Shown: one piece after another, positions 8,517 through 17,078 of the stretch
How positions within the stretch are numbered: position 1 is the first letter of the stretch
Layout of the letters: each line of letters begins with the position of its first letter
Assembly (NCBI GenBank): GCA_902784755.1
Contig: CACZVX010000019.1
Coordinates: forward strand, 1 to 37,101
DNA from: an uncultured Prevotellaceae bacterium
Lineage (GTDB): Bacteria > Bacteroidota > Bacteroidia > Bacteroidales > Bacteroidaceae
Direction: 5' to 3'
Length of the DNA: 37,101 nucleotides
The notes under the pieces: model-generated
The model's database searches: none
Told to the model about the DNA's origin: nothing
The model's input: the letters and a program-made list of their open reading frames with translations, nothing else
Translations under genes and position numbers: made by a program

Positions 8517-10021
8517 ATATCCTCTACGTATTTTTCAGAAAGGGGCTTGGTCAAGAAACTAACGATTGCAGCCACTACAAAACCGCCAACCATGGCAATT
8601 GCACCACAGTTGATGGGTGATATAGGATTACCTACAAGCATGTTAATAACCGTCAGACCCACACCCCATATAAAACATGCCCACACAGAAGCAGGGGTGA
8701 CACGTTTCCAATAGAGTCCAAGCATAAAGGGAGCCAGGAAAGCTCCTGCCAATGCGCCCCATGAGATACCCATCATCTGGGCAATAAACGTGGGTGGATT
8801 TAAAGCCAGCATCAGGGAAATAACAATGAAGAACACAATAAGAACACGCATCACTACAACCTTACGGCGTTCCACTTTCTCCGCTACCTCATCATCAATT
8901 TCGCCGTCTTTCACTTCACCTTCCTCAGATTTCTTGTCACGATAGATCAAGTCAAGCGTCATTGTGCTCGATGAAGTCAACACCAGTGATGCTAATGTTG
9001 ACATAGATGCTGAGAGTACCAGCAGCACTACAAGAGCTATCAGAATATCAGGAAGTGTTGCAAGCATACCAGGAACAACGGCATCAAAATCGAGACGACC
9101 ATTAGGAAGCATTGGGGGCATGTCAAACAATCGTCCAAAACCTCCCAGGAAGTAGCAGCCTCCAGCAACCACTAGGGCAAAGATTGTGGAAATAACCGTG
9201 CCACGATGGATGGCGCTCTCATCTGTAATAGAGTAAAACTTTCCTACCATCTGAGGAAGTCCCCATGTACCTAATGACGTAAGAATCACAACACCAAGCA
9301 AATTCCACGGGTCAGGTCCGAGTAAAGAAGCAAAGCCACCATTCTCTGCAGGATTGGTATCTGAAGGAAGTTCTGCCATTTGGCTGAGTGCTTCCACCAG
9401 TCCACCTTTCTGTGCTAAAACAGCAGCGATAATAGTCACAATACCAAAGAGCATAATGATTCCCTGAATAAAGTCATTCATGGCAGTAGCCCGGTATCCG
9501 CCTAATATCACATAGACAGCTGTCAAGATGGCCATAATAATGACGCAATATTCATAAGGAATGCCAAAGCCCATTTCAAAGAGTGCAGAAATACCCTTGT
9601 AAACTCCAGCTGTATATGGAATAAGGAACACGAAAGCAATCACCGAAGCAACAACGCGAAGACTCTGTGAGTCATAACGGGTTCCAAAAAAGTCGGGCAT
9701 TGTACGACTCTGAATATGCTGAGTCATCAGTTTGGTACGTTTTCCCAAGACAATCCAAGCCAATAGGGATCCTATCACGGCATTGCCAACACCAATCCAT
9801 GTTGACGACATTCCATATTTCCATCCGAACTGTCCAGCATAGCCCACGAAGACCACAGCTGAGAAATAACTGGTACCATAGGCAAAAGCAGTAAGCCACG
9901 GACCTACAGCACGACCACCTAAAACAAAGCCATCTACACTTGCAGCTTGTTTACGTGAATAAATTCCCACACCAATTAAAACGGCGAGGAATACAATGGT
10001 TAAAAGAATTTTTATAAACAT
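8498..10021 (-). CDS. Sodium:solute symporter (SSS family)
   Basis: A 507-residue inner-membrane protein with about 13 hydrophobic segments and the SSS layout: N-terminal helix, GGRAVGPWLTAFAYGTSYFSA, QSRTMPDFFGTRY, ILGGYRATAMNDFIQGIIM and a long hydrophilic loop (SEEGEVKDGEIDDEVAEK) late in the protein. The family drives uptake of sugars, amino acids, nucleobases or organic acids with sodium. The upstream porin gene ends 42 bases before its ATG with no terminator seen, so the two probably form one transcript pairing an outer-membrane pore with an inner-membrane importer. The substrate cannot be read from the sequence; proline, a sugar or a carboxylate are all possible. Confidence 0.85.
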   Translation of the reverse strand: MFIKILLTIVFLAVLIGVGIYSRKQAASVDGFVLGGRAVGPWLTAFAYGTSYFSAVVFVGYAGQFGWKYGMSSTWIGVGNAVIGSLLAWIVLGKRTKLMTQHIQSRTMPDFFGTRYDSQSLRVVASVIAFVFLIPYTAGVYKGISALFEMGFGIPYEYCVIIMAILTAVYVILGGYRATAMNDFIQGIIMLFGIVTIIAAVLAQKGGLVEALSQMAELPSDTNPAENGGFASLLGPDPWNLLGVVILTSLGTWGLPQMVGKFYSITDESAIHRGTVISTIFALVVAGGCYFLGGFGRLFDMPPMLPNGRLDFDAVVPGMLATLPDILIALVVLLVLSASMSTLASLVLTSSSTMTLDLIYRDKKSEEGEVKDGEIDDEVAEKVERRKVVVMRVLIVFFIVISLMLALNPPTFIAQMMGISWGALAGAFLAPFMLGLYWKRVTPASVWACFIWGVGLTVINMLVGNPISPINCGAIAMVGGFVVAAIVSFLTKPLSEKYVEDIWQCYN

Positions 10022-10063
10022 TTCCTATTATGAAATTAAATATCTATATAAGAATCCGTTATC

Positions 10064-11137
10064 CTAAAACGCCACTTGAAGCTGAGCCTGAAGCGTGCTA
10101 TAGTGTTTCTGATTCATGTTACATGGATTTGACAGCGTGTATTGCAATTGAGCACGACAAGTGCGATAGAACCAATGCTGAACGCCAAGCGTAACGTTTG
10201 TCTGCTCCATCTTTGCATCCGTGTTAAAGTTGAAATAATCTGCAGAACCGATTACATCTAATGCCTTGCAAACAGGTACGCAACCCGTCAAGTAACCACC
10301 CCAACTTTTCACATCACCATCCTTACCGCCAAGTACTTCACCATGCACACTGGCAGCACGGTTCTTCCAATAGTCAACGCCCTTTACGTGGCTTTTCCAC
10401 TCAGCACCAGCTGACCAGCGGTTGCGTTTATAATCATCACCAACCTTGATGTCTGGATTATATTTAGAAGTAGCCACCGCATGACCTGTACCTAACTGGC
10501 CACTTACCACTACCCGGAAATTTTCTACAGGACGGATATCCAAACGGGCAATCACATCTTTCTTGTTGTTCTTGTCTTTGATGTTGATCCCCTGACCCTG
10601 CATCACCGCCAGTTCATAATAGAGATGATTTTTGAAAAGGTCACCATAGATCATCAAGCCCAAATCACGACCATACTGAACGCCAAAGAGAGGATCGCTG
10701 CCGCAACCCGACAAATATGTCACACCCTGCGAATATACGTCGATGAGTTCCATCTTCGTTGGCGAAAGTGGATTCTCCAGCGTGTAAGAGTTCTTGAACT
10801 GTCCGAATCGCACAGTTAGCGCACGATCGTTCGTGACACGGAAGTCCGTATAGAATTCCTGTACCACCGACGAGAAGTCATGCATGAACAAGAACGACCA
10901 CCTGTCCGTGATACGCGCTTTTGCCCAAAAGAGCATGCGCTTCAGGTCAGCTGTGTTCGTCTGCTTCCCGTCTTGTTGTTTCCATGTGTAACCCGCCTGA
11001 CCATAACCGTGGAGTTCAATGCGCTCCGTCAAATTAGCCATCCAATCAGGCATTTCGATAGTTTTCTTCTTATCCTGCCCCATCACCGTTAACGGTACCA
11101 GAAGCAGGATAGCCAAAAGGATTTTTTTTCTTTTCAT
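10064..11137 (-). CDS. Porin-like outer-membrane beta-barrel (phosphate-selective porin O/P type)
   Basis: A 357-residue protein with a signal peptide (MKRKKILLAILLLVPLTVMG, cleavage likely just before QDKKK). It then shows beta-barrel features: alternating aromatic strands (IELHGYGQAGYTW, YTDFRVTNDRALTVRFGQFKNSYTLENPLSP) and a C-terminal phenylalanine in LQAQLQVAF. The motif around RFGQFKNSYTLENPLSP is typical of the Bacteroidetes OprO/OprP-like porins. It should sit in the outer membrane as a passive pore. It is the first gene of a probable two-gene operon with the SSS symporter and has its own promoter at 11173-11204. 'Phosphate-selective' is a family name; the substrate is not established. 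Confidence 0.78.
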   Translation of the reverse strand: MKRKKILLAILLLVPLTVMGQDKKKTIEMPDWMANLTERIELHGYGQAGYTWKQQDGKQTNTADLKRMLFWAKARITDRWSFLFMHDFSSVVQEFYTDFRVTNDRALTVRFGQFKNSYTLENPLSPTKMELIDVYSQGVTYLSGCGSDPLFGVQYGRDLGLMIYGDLFKNHLYYELAVMQGQGINIKDKNNKKDVIARLDIRPVENFRVVVSGQLGTGHAVATSKYNPDIKVGDDYKRNRWSAGAEWKSHVKGVDYWKNRAASVHGEVLGGKDGDVKSWGGYLTGCVPVCKALDVIGSADYFNFNTDAKMEQTNVTLGVQHWFYRTCRAQLQYTLSNPCNMNQKHYSTLQAQLQVAF

Positions 11138-11172
11138 TAGCTTTCATTCTTTGGTTTGAAAATTATCGGGGG

Positions 11173-11204
11173 CGAAGGTACTAATAAAAATTCAGTTGTG
11201 CAAG
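11173..11204 (-). promoter_or_regulatory. Probable promoter for the porin-symporter operon
   Basis: On the minus strand CTTG (11201-11204), 20-base spacer, TACCTTCG (11173-11180), one mismatch from each half of TTTG-N19-21-TAnnTTTG. It lies 36 bases before the porin ATG. Confidence 0.6.
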
Positions 11205-11356
11205 CAAAACTACAAGAAAATAGAATTTTGTTTACAGAACGACTTGGAAACAAAACAAAATGTAATAAATATCTGGGAAAAGGCTCCCATTCTTCACATG
11301 TTATACTTATCATCAAACAGTTAAATAATGAAGTTTTATATGTGTGTTCCTTCCAC
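11205..11356. other. Non-coding stretch, nothing recognised
   Basis: This is part of the 421-base gap between the porin start and the fucP stop. The bases between the porin promoter and the 22-bp repeat array are AT-rich. Short frames open on both strands, but they overlap each other, have no family character and no ribosome-binding context, so I do not call a gene. Confidence 0.5.
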
Positions 11357-11439
11357 GGCATTCTTACGTTGTTTAAATGGCATTCTTACGTTGCTTAAAT
11401 GGCATTTTTACAACGCTTAAATGGCATTCTTACAAAGCC
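11357..11439. repeat. Array A of a 22-bp direct repeat (3 full units plus a 17-base partial)
   Basis: Units at 11357-11378, 11379-11400, 11401-11422 and 11423-11439. Each begins GGCATTCTTAC (third unit has one change, GGCATTTTTAC) and the three full units end TTTAAAT or CTTAAAT. The units are head to tail with no spacer, so it is not a CRISPR, and 22 is not a multiple of 3. The pentamer after TTA is CGTTG in units 1-2 and CAACG in unit 3, its exact reverse complement. A related array is at 33277-33340. Function unknown. Confidence 0.9.
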
Positions 11440-11462
11440 ACTTTATTCATCATGGATTTGCT

Positions 11463-11487
11463 GCTTTATTAGTGGTTTAAATAAAGC
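11463..11487. repeat. Small AT-rich inverted repeat
   Basis: GCTTTATT (11463-11470) and AATAAAGC (11480-11487) form a perfect 8-bp stem with a 9-base loop, between array A and the fucP terminator. Role unknown. Confidence 0.55.
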
Positions 11488-11490
11488 TTT

Positions 11491-11533
11491 TGAGAAAAGA
11501 AATCAGCCGCTTCCATAACAGAAACGGCTGATT
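11491..11533 (-). terminator. Terminator after fucP
   Basis: Arms 11501-11513 and 11521-11533 pair over 13 bp with a single C/A mismatch. On the minus strand the stem is followed by TTCTTTTCTCA. It lies 26 bases past the fucP stop. Confidence 0.82.
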
Positions 11534-11558
11534 ATATAAGAATGTAAAACTCCGACTA

Positions 11559-12881
11559 TCAAGCTTGTCGCTTAGATACCTTATACATACTGACTCCATA
11601 GGCGCATACGACTATAAAGCAGATGAAGGGAAGAATAAACGAGGCGTTAGTAGCGGGAAATCCACCGAATACTGTACCCTGGTCGATGATGGCAGCCTGG
11701 AACGGAGGCAGTACACTTCCACCAAGAATGGCCATGATAAGACCGGCAGCACCAAACTTGGCATCATCACCAAGTCCTTTAAGGGCAATACCATAGATTG
11801 TGGGGAACATGAGTGACATGCAGCCGCTGACAGCCACCAGACAATACATACCAAGACGGTTCTGGAAAAGAATGACGCCCAGCGTACAAATCATTCCACC
11901 AATCGCAAAGGCAGCCAACAGACGGGCAGGATTAACATACTTCATCAAATAGGTAGCCACAAAACGAGAACAGATGAAGAGAAGCATAGCAGCGATATTG
12001 AAGCGCTGCGAAAGAACTTCAGCGGCCTGCTCTCCCATGCCCTCAGCCATGAAGACGCGCGTACCATACTGAATTATAAATGTCCAGCACATAATCTGAG
12101 CGCCAACATAGAAGAACTGCGCTATAACTCCCTCGCGATAATACTTCAAAGAGAAAATGCGCTTGAGCGTAGGCAGGAAATTGATGTTCTTGTTCTGATC
12201 ACCATTCTTCGGCATATTCATCAGCCAAATGACAAGGAACATAGCCACGATAACCAATCCGATTGCGAGATAAGGAGAAATGAGAACGCTCAGATCAGCA
12301 TCCTTCATGGCATCAAACTCCGATGGCGAAAGTGTGGCACGCTCTGCGGAACTCATAGGATTAAGACGCGCCTGAATGAAATTCATGGCAACATACATAC
12401 CAATGATACTGCCGCAAGGATTGAAGCATTGCGCCATATTGAGACGGCGGGTAGCAGTCTCTTCGCTTCCCATCGTGAGAATATAGGGATTACAGGAAGT
12501 CTCAAGGAATGAGAGTCCACAGGTCATGATGAAATAGGCTATAAGGAAACAACCGTAAACACCTACCATCTTGGCGGGGAAGAACAGCAAGGCTCCCGTG
12601 GCATAAAGCCCAAGCCCCATCAGTACACCCGACTTATAGCTGAACTTGCGGATGAACATAGCGGCAGGAAAGGCCATGCAGAAATAGCCTCCATAGAAAG
12701 CCACCTGCACAAGCGCTCCCTCAGTAACGCTCATACGGAAGATCTTGGAAAAGGCCTTCACCATGGGGTTAGTAATGTCGTTAGCAAAACCCCATAAAGC
12801 GAAACACAAGGTTACCAGTATGAACGGAATGAGATAATGGGAAGGAACAACCTTATTGTCGGTTGGAGAATTGTTACTCAC
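11559..12881 (-). CDS. fucP: L-fucose:H+ symporter
   Basis: A 440-residue MFS permease with 12 predicted helices, matching the FucP subfamily: N-terminal YLIPFILVTLCFALWGFANDITNPMVKAF, then QVAFYGGYFCMAFPAA, GLSFLETSCNPYILTMG and NMAQCFNPCGSIIGM. The acidic residue in GFANDITN is at the position known to be important in E. coli FucP. It imports L-fucose across the inner membrane with protons. Its start lies 13 bases after the fucI stop, so fucI-fucP form one transcript that ends at the hairpin 11491-11533. The nearby isomerase makes fucose the best substrate guess; related permeases carry glucose/galactose or other hexoses. Confidence 0.88.
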   Translation of the reverse strand: MSNNSPTDNKVVPSHYLIPFILVTLCFALWGFANDITNPMVKAFSKIFRMSVTEGALVQVAFYGGYFCMAFPAAMFIRKFSYKSGVLMGLGLYATGALLFFPAKMVGVYGCFLIAYFIMTCGLSFLETSCNPYILTMGSEETATRRLNMAQCFNPCGSIIGMYVAMNFIQARLNPMSSAERATLSPSEFDAMKDADLSVLISPYLAIGLVIVAMFLVIWLMNMPKNGDQNKNINFLPTLKRIFSLKYYREGVIAQFFYVGAQIMCWTFIIQYGTRVFMAEGMGEQAAEVLSQRFNIAAMLLFICSRFVATYLMKYVNPARLLAAFAIGGMICTLGVILFQNRLGMYCLVAVSGCMSLMFPTIYGIALKGLGDDAKFGAAGLIMAILGGSVLPPFQAAIIDQGTVFGGFPATNASFILPFICFIVVCAYGVSMYKVSKRQA

Positions 12882-12894
12882 TTTTACTCAGTTT

Positions 12895-14715
12895 TTATTT
12901 GTAAATAGGTCCGAAATTCTCACAGGCACGATAGTCGGCACCTTCCTTGTCCATTCCGAAAGCATTCCAGCAAGCAGGACGGAAAATATCCTCATCCTTA
13001 ATGTTGTGCATGCAAACTGGGATTCGGAGCATAGAACAGAGCGTAATGACATCAGCTCCAATATGGCCATAAGCTATAGCACCATGGTTGGCACCCCAGT
13101 TATTCATCACAGAATAAACGTCCTTGAAAGCGTCCTTTGTAGGATCGAGACGCGGAGCAAACCAAGTGGTAGGCCATGTGGGATCGGTGCGTTTGTCGAG
13201 AATATCGTTCACATCAGGATCAAGACTTACCGTCCAACCCTCTGCTAACTGCAACACAGGACCAAGACCCTTTACAATGTTCACACGCATCATGGTCATT
13301 GGCATACCACCGCGGGTGAGGAAATGGCTTGAATATCCACCTCCGCGGAAATAGTCGCGGTCAGCAGGCATCCAAGAAGTGGCTTTCAGACAAGCCTCCA
13401 CATCGGCCTCGTTCATCTCCCAAGGTGACTTCATGATGGGTTCACCATTAGCATCAGACATTGCGCCTGTAGCATCAAGTGTAGTAGCACCAGAATTAAT
13501 GAGATGAATAAATCCACCAGCAGCACAGCCTTCAGGCTTCTTGCCCGTTACACGCTCCACAGCCTCAGGACTCCAATAAGTACGAATGTCGGAGAACATC
13601 ACGCCCTTATTGGTTAGCAGATGGCCAAACAGCATGGAAATACCGTTAAGTGAATCATTCTCGGTTGCGAGCACATCTGCCTCACGAATGCCATTCCAAT
13701 CGAAAGAAGTACACATCAAAGACTCGGGGAAGTCGAAATTAGGCTTGTAGTCAGTCCATTGGCGCTGACCCTGAACACCTCCGAGAATTGCATTGTGGCC
13801 TTTGGCCTCCTCGAAATAGCCCATCTCGGCGAGCTTGGGATTACCATGCATGAGATCGCGGATAATCATCATGCACTTCACAGTGAACTCCCAGTCCTCG
13901 TCCTTCTCCTGACGGTTCTTACCCTTGCCCTTTCCGTTGTAGGTAGTCATTGGCGTGCCGGGAAAGAGTTCGCGGTCTTCATTATAGTCGTGACCTTCCA
14001 TGGGCTTGCAATACTTATCAACCCACTCCATAGCCTTTTTGAATTCATCTTTGTCATAGATTCCAAAATCAACACGACGTAGAATCTCCACAAGGTCAAC
14101 ATATTCGGTGCGCATGCCGAAATACTCCTGGAAGAAATCGGCATTCACAATACTTCCGGCAATACCCATACATGTATTACCCATGGAAAGATAAGATTGT
14201 CCGCGCATTGTGGCTACGGCCTGAGCAGCACGTGCCCAGCGGAGGATCTTGGTAGCAGCATCAGCAGGAATGGTGTTATCGGGAAGGTCCTGAACATCAT
14301 GGCCATAAATACCAAAAGCAGGCAAACCCTTCTGGGCATGGGCGGCAAGCACAGCAGCAAGATAGACAGCACCGGGACGTTCTGTACCATTGAAGCCCCA
14401 TACAGCCTTTGGATAGTAAGGATTCATGTCCATCGTCTCAGAACCGTAACACCAGCAACTGGTAACGGTGATAGACGAACCTACGCCCTCGCGCTCAAAC
14501 TTCTCAGCACAAGCGGCACTCTCAGCCACACGACCGATAGTAGTGTCAGCAATCACACACTCCACAGGAGAACCGTCGCCGTTACGAAGATTGCTTTCAA
14601 TAAGATTCTTAACTGCCTTGGCAAGACTCATAGTCTTCTCTTCCAAGCTTTCACGGATACCTCCCTGACGACCATCAATAGTCGGACGGATACCAATTTT
14701 AGGATAAGTCTTCAT
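12895..14715 (-). CDS. fucI: L-fucose isomerase
   Basis: A 606-residue cytoplasmic enzyme that converts L-fucose to L-fuculose with Mn2+; related forms also accept D-arabinose. The start [19 protein letters not shown] is the typical FucI N-terminus. A longer frame up to 14778 adds 21 residues without family character and runs into the preceding terminator. Other visible conserved stretches are [27 protein letters not shown]-like [35 protein letters not shown] and [15 protein letters not shown]. Length is slightly above the about 590 usual for E. coli and Bacteroides enzymes. It leads a two-gene unit with fucP. No fuculokinase, aldolase or fucose regulator gene is adjacent, which is unusual, so downstream steps must be encoded elsewhere. 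No clear promoter was found in the 60 bases upstream. Confidence 0.93.
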   Translation of the reverse strand: MKTYPKIGIRPTIDGRQGGIRESLEEKTMSLAKAVKNLIESNLRNGDGSPVECVIADTTIGRVAESAACAEKFEREGVGSSITVTSCWCYGSETMDMNPYYPKAVWGFNGTERPGAVYLAAVLAAHAQKGLPAFGIYGHDVQDLPDNTIPADAATKILRWARAAQAVATMRGQSYLSMGNTCMGIAGSIVNADFFQEYFGMRTEYVDLVEILRRVDFGIYDKDEFKKAMEWVDKYCKPMEGHDYNEDRELFPGTPMTTYNGKGKGKNRQEKDEDWEFTVKCMMIIRDLMHGNPKLAEMGYFEEAKGHNAILGGVQGQRQWTDYKPNFDFPESLMCTSFDWNGIREADVLATENDSLNGISMLFGHLLTNKGVMFSDIRTYWSPEAVERVTGKKPEGCAAGGFIHLINSGATTLDATGAMSDANGEPIMKSPWEMNEADVEACLKATSWMPADRDYFRGGGYSSHFLTRGGMPMTMMRVNIVKGLGPVLQLAEGWTVSLDPDVNDILDKRTDPTWPTTWFAPRLDPTKDAFKDVYSVMNNWGANHGAIAYGHIGADVITLCSMLRIPVCMHNIKDEDIFRPACWNAFGMDKEGADYRACENFGPIYK

Positions 14716-14771
14716 ACTTGTTCTGTTGTTTATCGATTTTAGATTGTTTATCTTTAGATAAAAAACGTGAG

Positions 14772-14808
14772 AAAACAAAAATGTACCTAATCACTCAGGT
14801 ACATTTTT
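14772..14808 (-). terminator. Terminator after the GDP-fucose operon (symmetrical)
   Basis: A 12-bp perfect stem (14777-14788 with 14797-14808) and 8-base loop. The minus strand reads into TTTTT then GTTTTC. The plus strand also has a T tract, so it could act both ways. It separates fcl from fucI. Confidence 0.88.
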
Positions 14809-14826
14809 TTATTTAAATGTTTTTGC

Positions 14827-15969
14827 TCAAACACTTTGATGATTGATACAGATGCCTTGTTTATACCATTCATAAAGACGGTGGACGCCCTCATCAATTT
14901 CAATCTTATGGTGCCATCCAAGACTATGAAGTTTCTTTACATCTGTAAGTTTCTTAAGTGTTCCGTCCGGTTTTGTTGAATCCCATCTAAGTTCACCCTT
15001 GAAACCGATTTCCTTCATAATCAGTTCAGCCACTTCACGAATACTGATTTCCTTGCCTGTTCCCACATTGATATGACAGTTTCGAATCTCAGTAATACCG
15101 TCAGCATTCTTCACACTAGTGTCGTAGGTGTCCTTGAAGTCAACATTGAGAAGAACGTGAACAGACGCATCTGCCATCTCTTCGCTCCACAAGAATTCAC
15201 GCATTGGAGAGCCTGTGCCCCAGAGTGTTACGGCATTTGGTTCAATTCCATAATGAGCCAATACTCGAAGGATATCCGACTCCGCACTTTTACCGTTCAC
15301 ACGCAACAAGCCATCACCTTCCTTGAGGGTGACCGGACGCAAATCGATGTCCTTTCGTACTGCATCCCAATTGCTTTCGTTCAAGCATTTGGCTAGATGA
15401 ATTTTGCGAATTATTGCCGGTAGCACGTGAGAATTTTCAAGATGGAAGTTGTCATTAGGTCCATAAAGATTAGTAGGCATGACAGCTATGTAATTCGTAC
15501 CATACTGGATATTGAAACTTTCACACATTTTCAAACCCGCAATCTTAGCAATGGCATAAGGTTCATTGGTATATTCCAGAGGAGATGTAAGCAGACAATC
15601 CTCAGGCATCGGTTGTGGAGCCTCACGCGGATAAATGCAAGTAGAACCCAGGAAGAGCAGTTTCTTCACACCATGGCGCCAGCTCTCTCCGATAACGTTT
15701 TGCTGAATCTGAAGATTCTGGTAAATGAAATCAGCACGATAGTGAAGATTCGCCATGATACCCCCGACATGAGCAGCAGCAAGAACCACGGCATCTGGCT
15801 GTTCCTCATCAAAGAAGCGACGAACAGCCACAGAGTCTAATAAGTCGAGTTCCTTATGGGAACGACCCACAAGATTGGTATATCCCCTACTCTTCAGATT
15901 ATTCCAAATAGCGGAACCCACAAGTCCATGGTGTCCCGCTACATATATTTTACTATCCTTCTGAAGCAT
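14827..15969 (-). CDS. fcl: GDP-L-fucose synthase
   Basis: A 380-residue SDR-family enzyme that epimerises and reduces GDP-4-keto-6-deoxymannose to GDP-L-fucose with NADPH. Visible: nucleotide-binding GHHGLVGSAI near residue 13, LAAAHVGGIMAN, FLGSTCIYPREAPQPMPE, the catalytic YAIAK pair within TNEPYAIAKIAGLKMCE, and GTGSPMREFLW. It is longer than the about 320 residues of E. coli WcaG because of an insertion before GTGSPMREF (about residues 190-245), a region I believe is also expanded in other Bacteroidetes homologues. It follows gmd with a 2-base gap and ends at a strong terminator. It is the last step of the manC-gmd-fcl unit. Confidence 0.93.
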   Translation of the reverse strand: MLQKDSKIYVAGHHGLVGSAIWNNLKSRGYTNLVGRSHKELDLLDSVAVRRFFDEEQPDAVVLAAAHVGGIMANLHYRADFIYQNLQIQQNVIGESWRHGVKKLLFLGSTCIYPREAPQPMPEDCLLTSPLEYTNEPYAIAKIAGLKMCESFNIQYGTNYIAVMPTNLYGPNDNFHLENSHVLPAIIRKIHLAKCLNESNWDAVRKDIDLRPVTLKEGDGLLRVNGKSAESDILRVLAHYGIEPNAVTLWGTGSPMREFLWSEEMADASVHVLLNVDFKDTYDTSVKNADGITEIRNCHINVGTGKEISIREVAELIMKEIGFKGELRWDSTKPDGTLKKLTDVKKLHSLGWHHKIEIDEGVHRLYEWYKQGICINHQSV

Positions 15970-15971
15970 AA

Positions 15972-17057
15972 TCAGTCCTCAATCTTAGATTTCAGATACA
16001 ATTTATGCACCTTTTTCATATCATGATCGACCATAATCTTCACGAGGTCTTCGAAACTGGTCTTACGAGGATTCCATCCCAGCTTTGCCTTGGCCTTCGA
16101 AGGATCTCCCAACAACTGTTCAACCTCGGCAGGACGGAAATACTTGGGATCAACTTCCACAAGTATCTTTCCAGTCTTCTTATCGATACCCTGCTCATCA
16201 AGACCATCTCCACGCCATTCAAGTTCAATGCCCACATGATGGAAAGCCAGTGTGCAGAACTCGCGAACCGTGTGATATTCACCCGTGGCAATCACGAAGT
16301 CATCTGGCTCCGGCTGCTGAAGGATAAGCCACATACACTCCACATAATCCTTCGCATAACCCCAGTCGCGAAGGGCATTAAGATTACCCAAATATAGTTT
16401 ATCCTGCTGTTCCTGGGCAATACGGGCAGCAGCGAGTGTGATCTTACGAGTCACAAAGGTTTCACCTCGGCGCTCACTCTCATGATTAAAAAGAATACCG
16501 TTGCAACAGTACATTCCGTAAGACTCACGATAGTTTTTCATAATCCAAAAACCATAGAGTTTGGCAACAGAATATGGAGAACGGGGATAAAAAGGAGTGG
16601 TTTCACTCTGCGGAACCTCTTGCACCTTTCCAAAAAGCTCGGAGGTGCTTGCCTGATAGATGCGGCATTGATGTTCCAAACCACATATTCGCACAGCTTC
16701 CAAAAGACGGAGTACGCCCACAGCATCCGTATCTGCAGTATATTCGGGAACATCGAAAGACACCTTCACGTGGCTCTGAGCAGCCAAATTATAAATCTCA
16801 GAAGGTTTGGTTTCTCCGATGATTCGTATGAGTGAGGAAGAGTCGGTCATATCTGCCCAATGAAGATTTACCAAACGTGATTTCTTCATATCGCGCACCC
16901 ACTCGTCAAGATAAAGATGTTCGATGCGACCTGTATTAAAAGAGGAAGAACGACGCAAGAGGCCGTGAACCTCGTATCCCTTTTCAATCAAAAACTCGGC
17001 AAGATAACTGCCATCCTGTCCGGTAATACCGGTTATCAATGCTACTTTCTTTTCCAT
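15972..17057 (-). CDS. gmd: GDP-mannose 4,6-dehydratase
   Basis: A 361-residue cytoplasmic SDR enzyme that dehydrates GDP-D-mannose to GDP-4-keto-6-deoxy-D-mannose. Visible: N-terminal [27 protein letters not shown] with the NADP-binding glycines, the family signature [15 protein letters not shown], the STSELFG stretch with catalytic Ser/Glu, YSVAK (catalytic Tyr and Lys), and [17 protein letters not shown]. Length is normal. It sits between manC (21-base gap) and fcl (2-base gap), exactly the pathway order. The product could also feed GDP-rhamnose or perosamine, but the adjacent fcl points to fucose. Confidence 0.95.
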   Translation of the reverse strand: MEKKVALITGITGQDGSYLAEFLIEKGYEVHGLLRRSSSFNTGRIEHLYLDEWVRDMKKSRLVNLHWADMTDSSSLIRIIGETKPSEIYNLAAQSHVKVSFDVPEYTADTDAVGVLRLLEAVRICGLEHQCRIYQASTSELFGKVQEVPQSETTPFYPRSPYSVAKLYGFWIMKNYRESYGMYCCNGILFNHESERRGETFVTRKITLAAARIAQEQQDKLYLGNLNALRDWGYAKDYVECMWLILQQPEPDDFVIATGEYHTVREFCTLAFHHVGIELEWRGDGLDEQGIDKKTGKILVEVDPKYFRPAEVEQLLGDPSKAKAKLGWNPRKTSFEDLVKIMVDHDMKKVHKLYLKSKIED

Positions 17058-17078
17058 AAAATATATGACCCTGTTCTC

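Noticed and set aside
11156-11398. Possible 80-residue plus-strand gene in the fucP-porin gap
   Set aside because: No family character, overlaps the porin promoter and repeat array A, and an equally long frame exists on the other strand.
11357-11439. CRISPR array
   Set aside because: Units are contiguous 22-mers without unique spacers, and no cas genes are present.
14716-14778. N-terminal extension of FucI by 21 residues
   Set aside because: It runs into the terminator arm and lacks FucI similarity; [11 protein letters not shown] at 14715 is the family-typical start.
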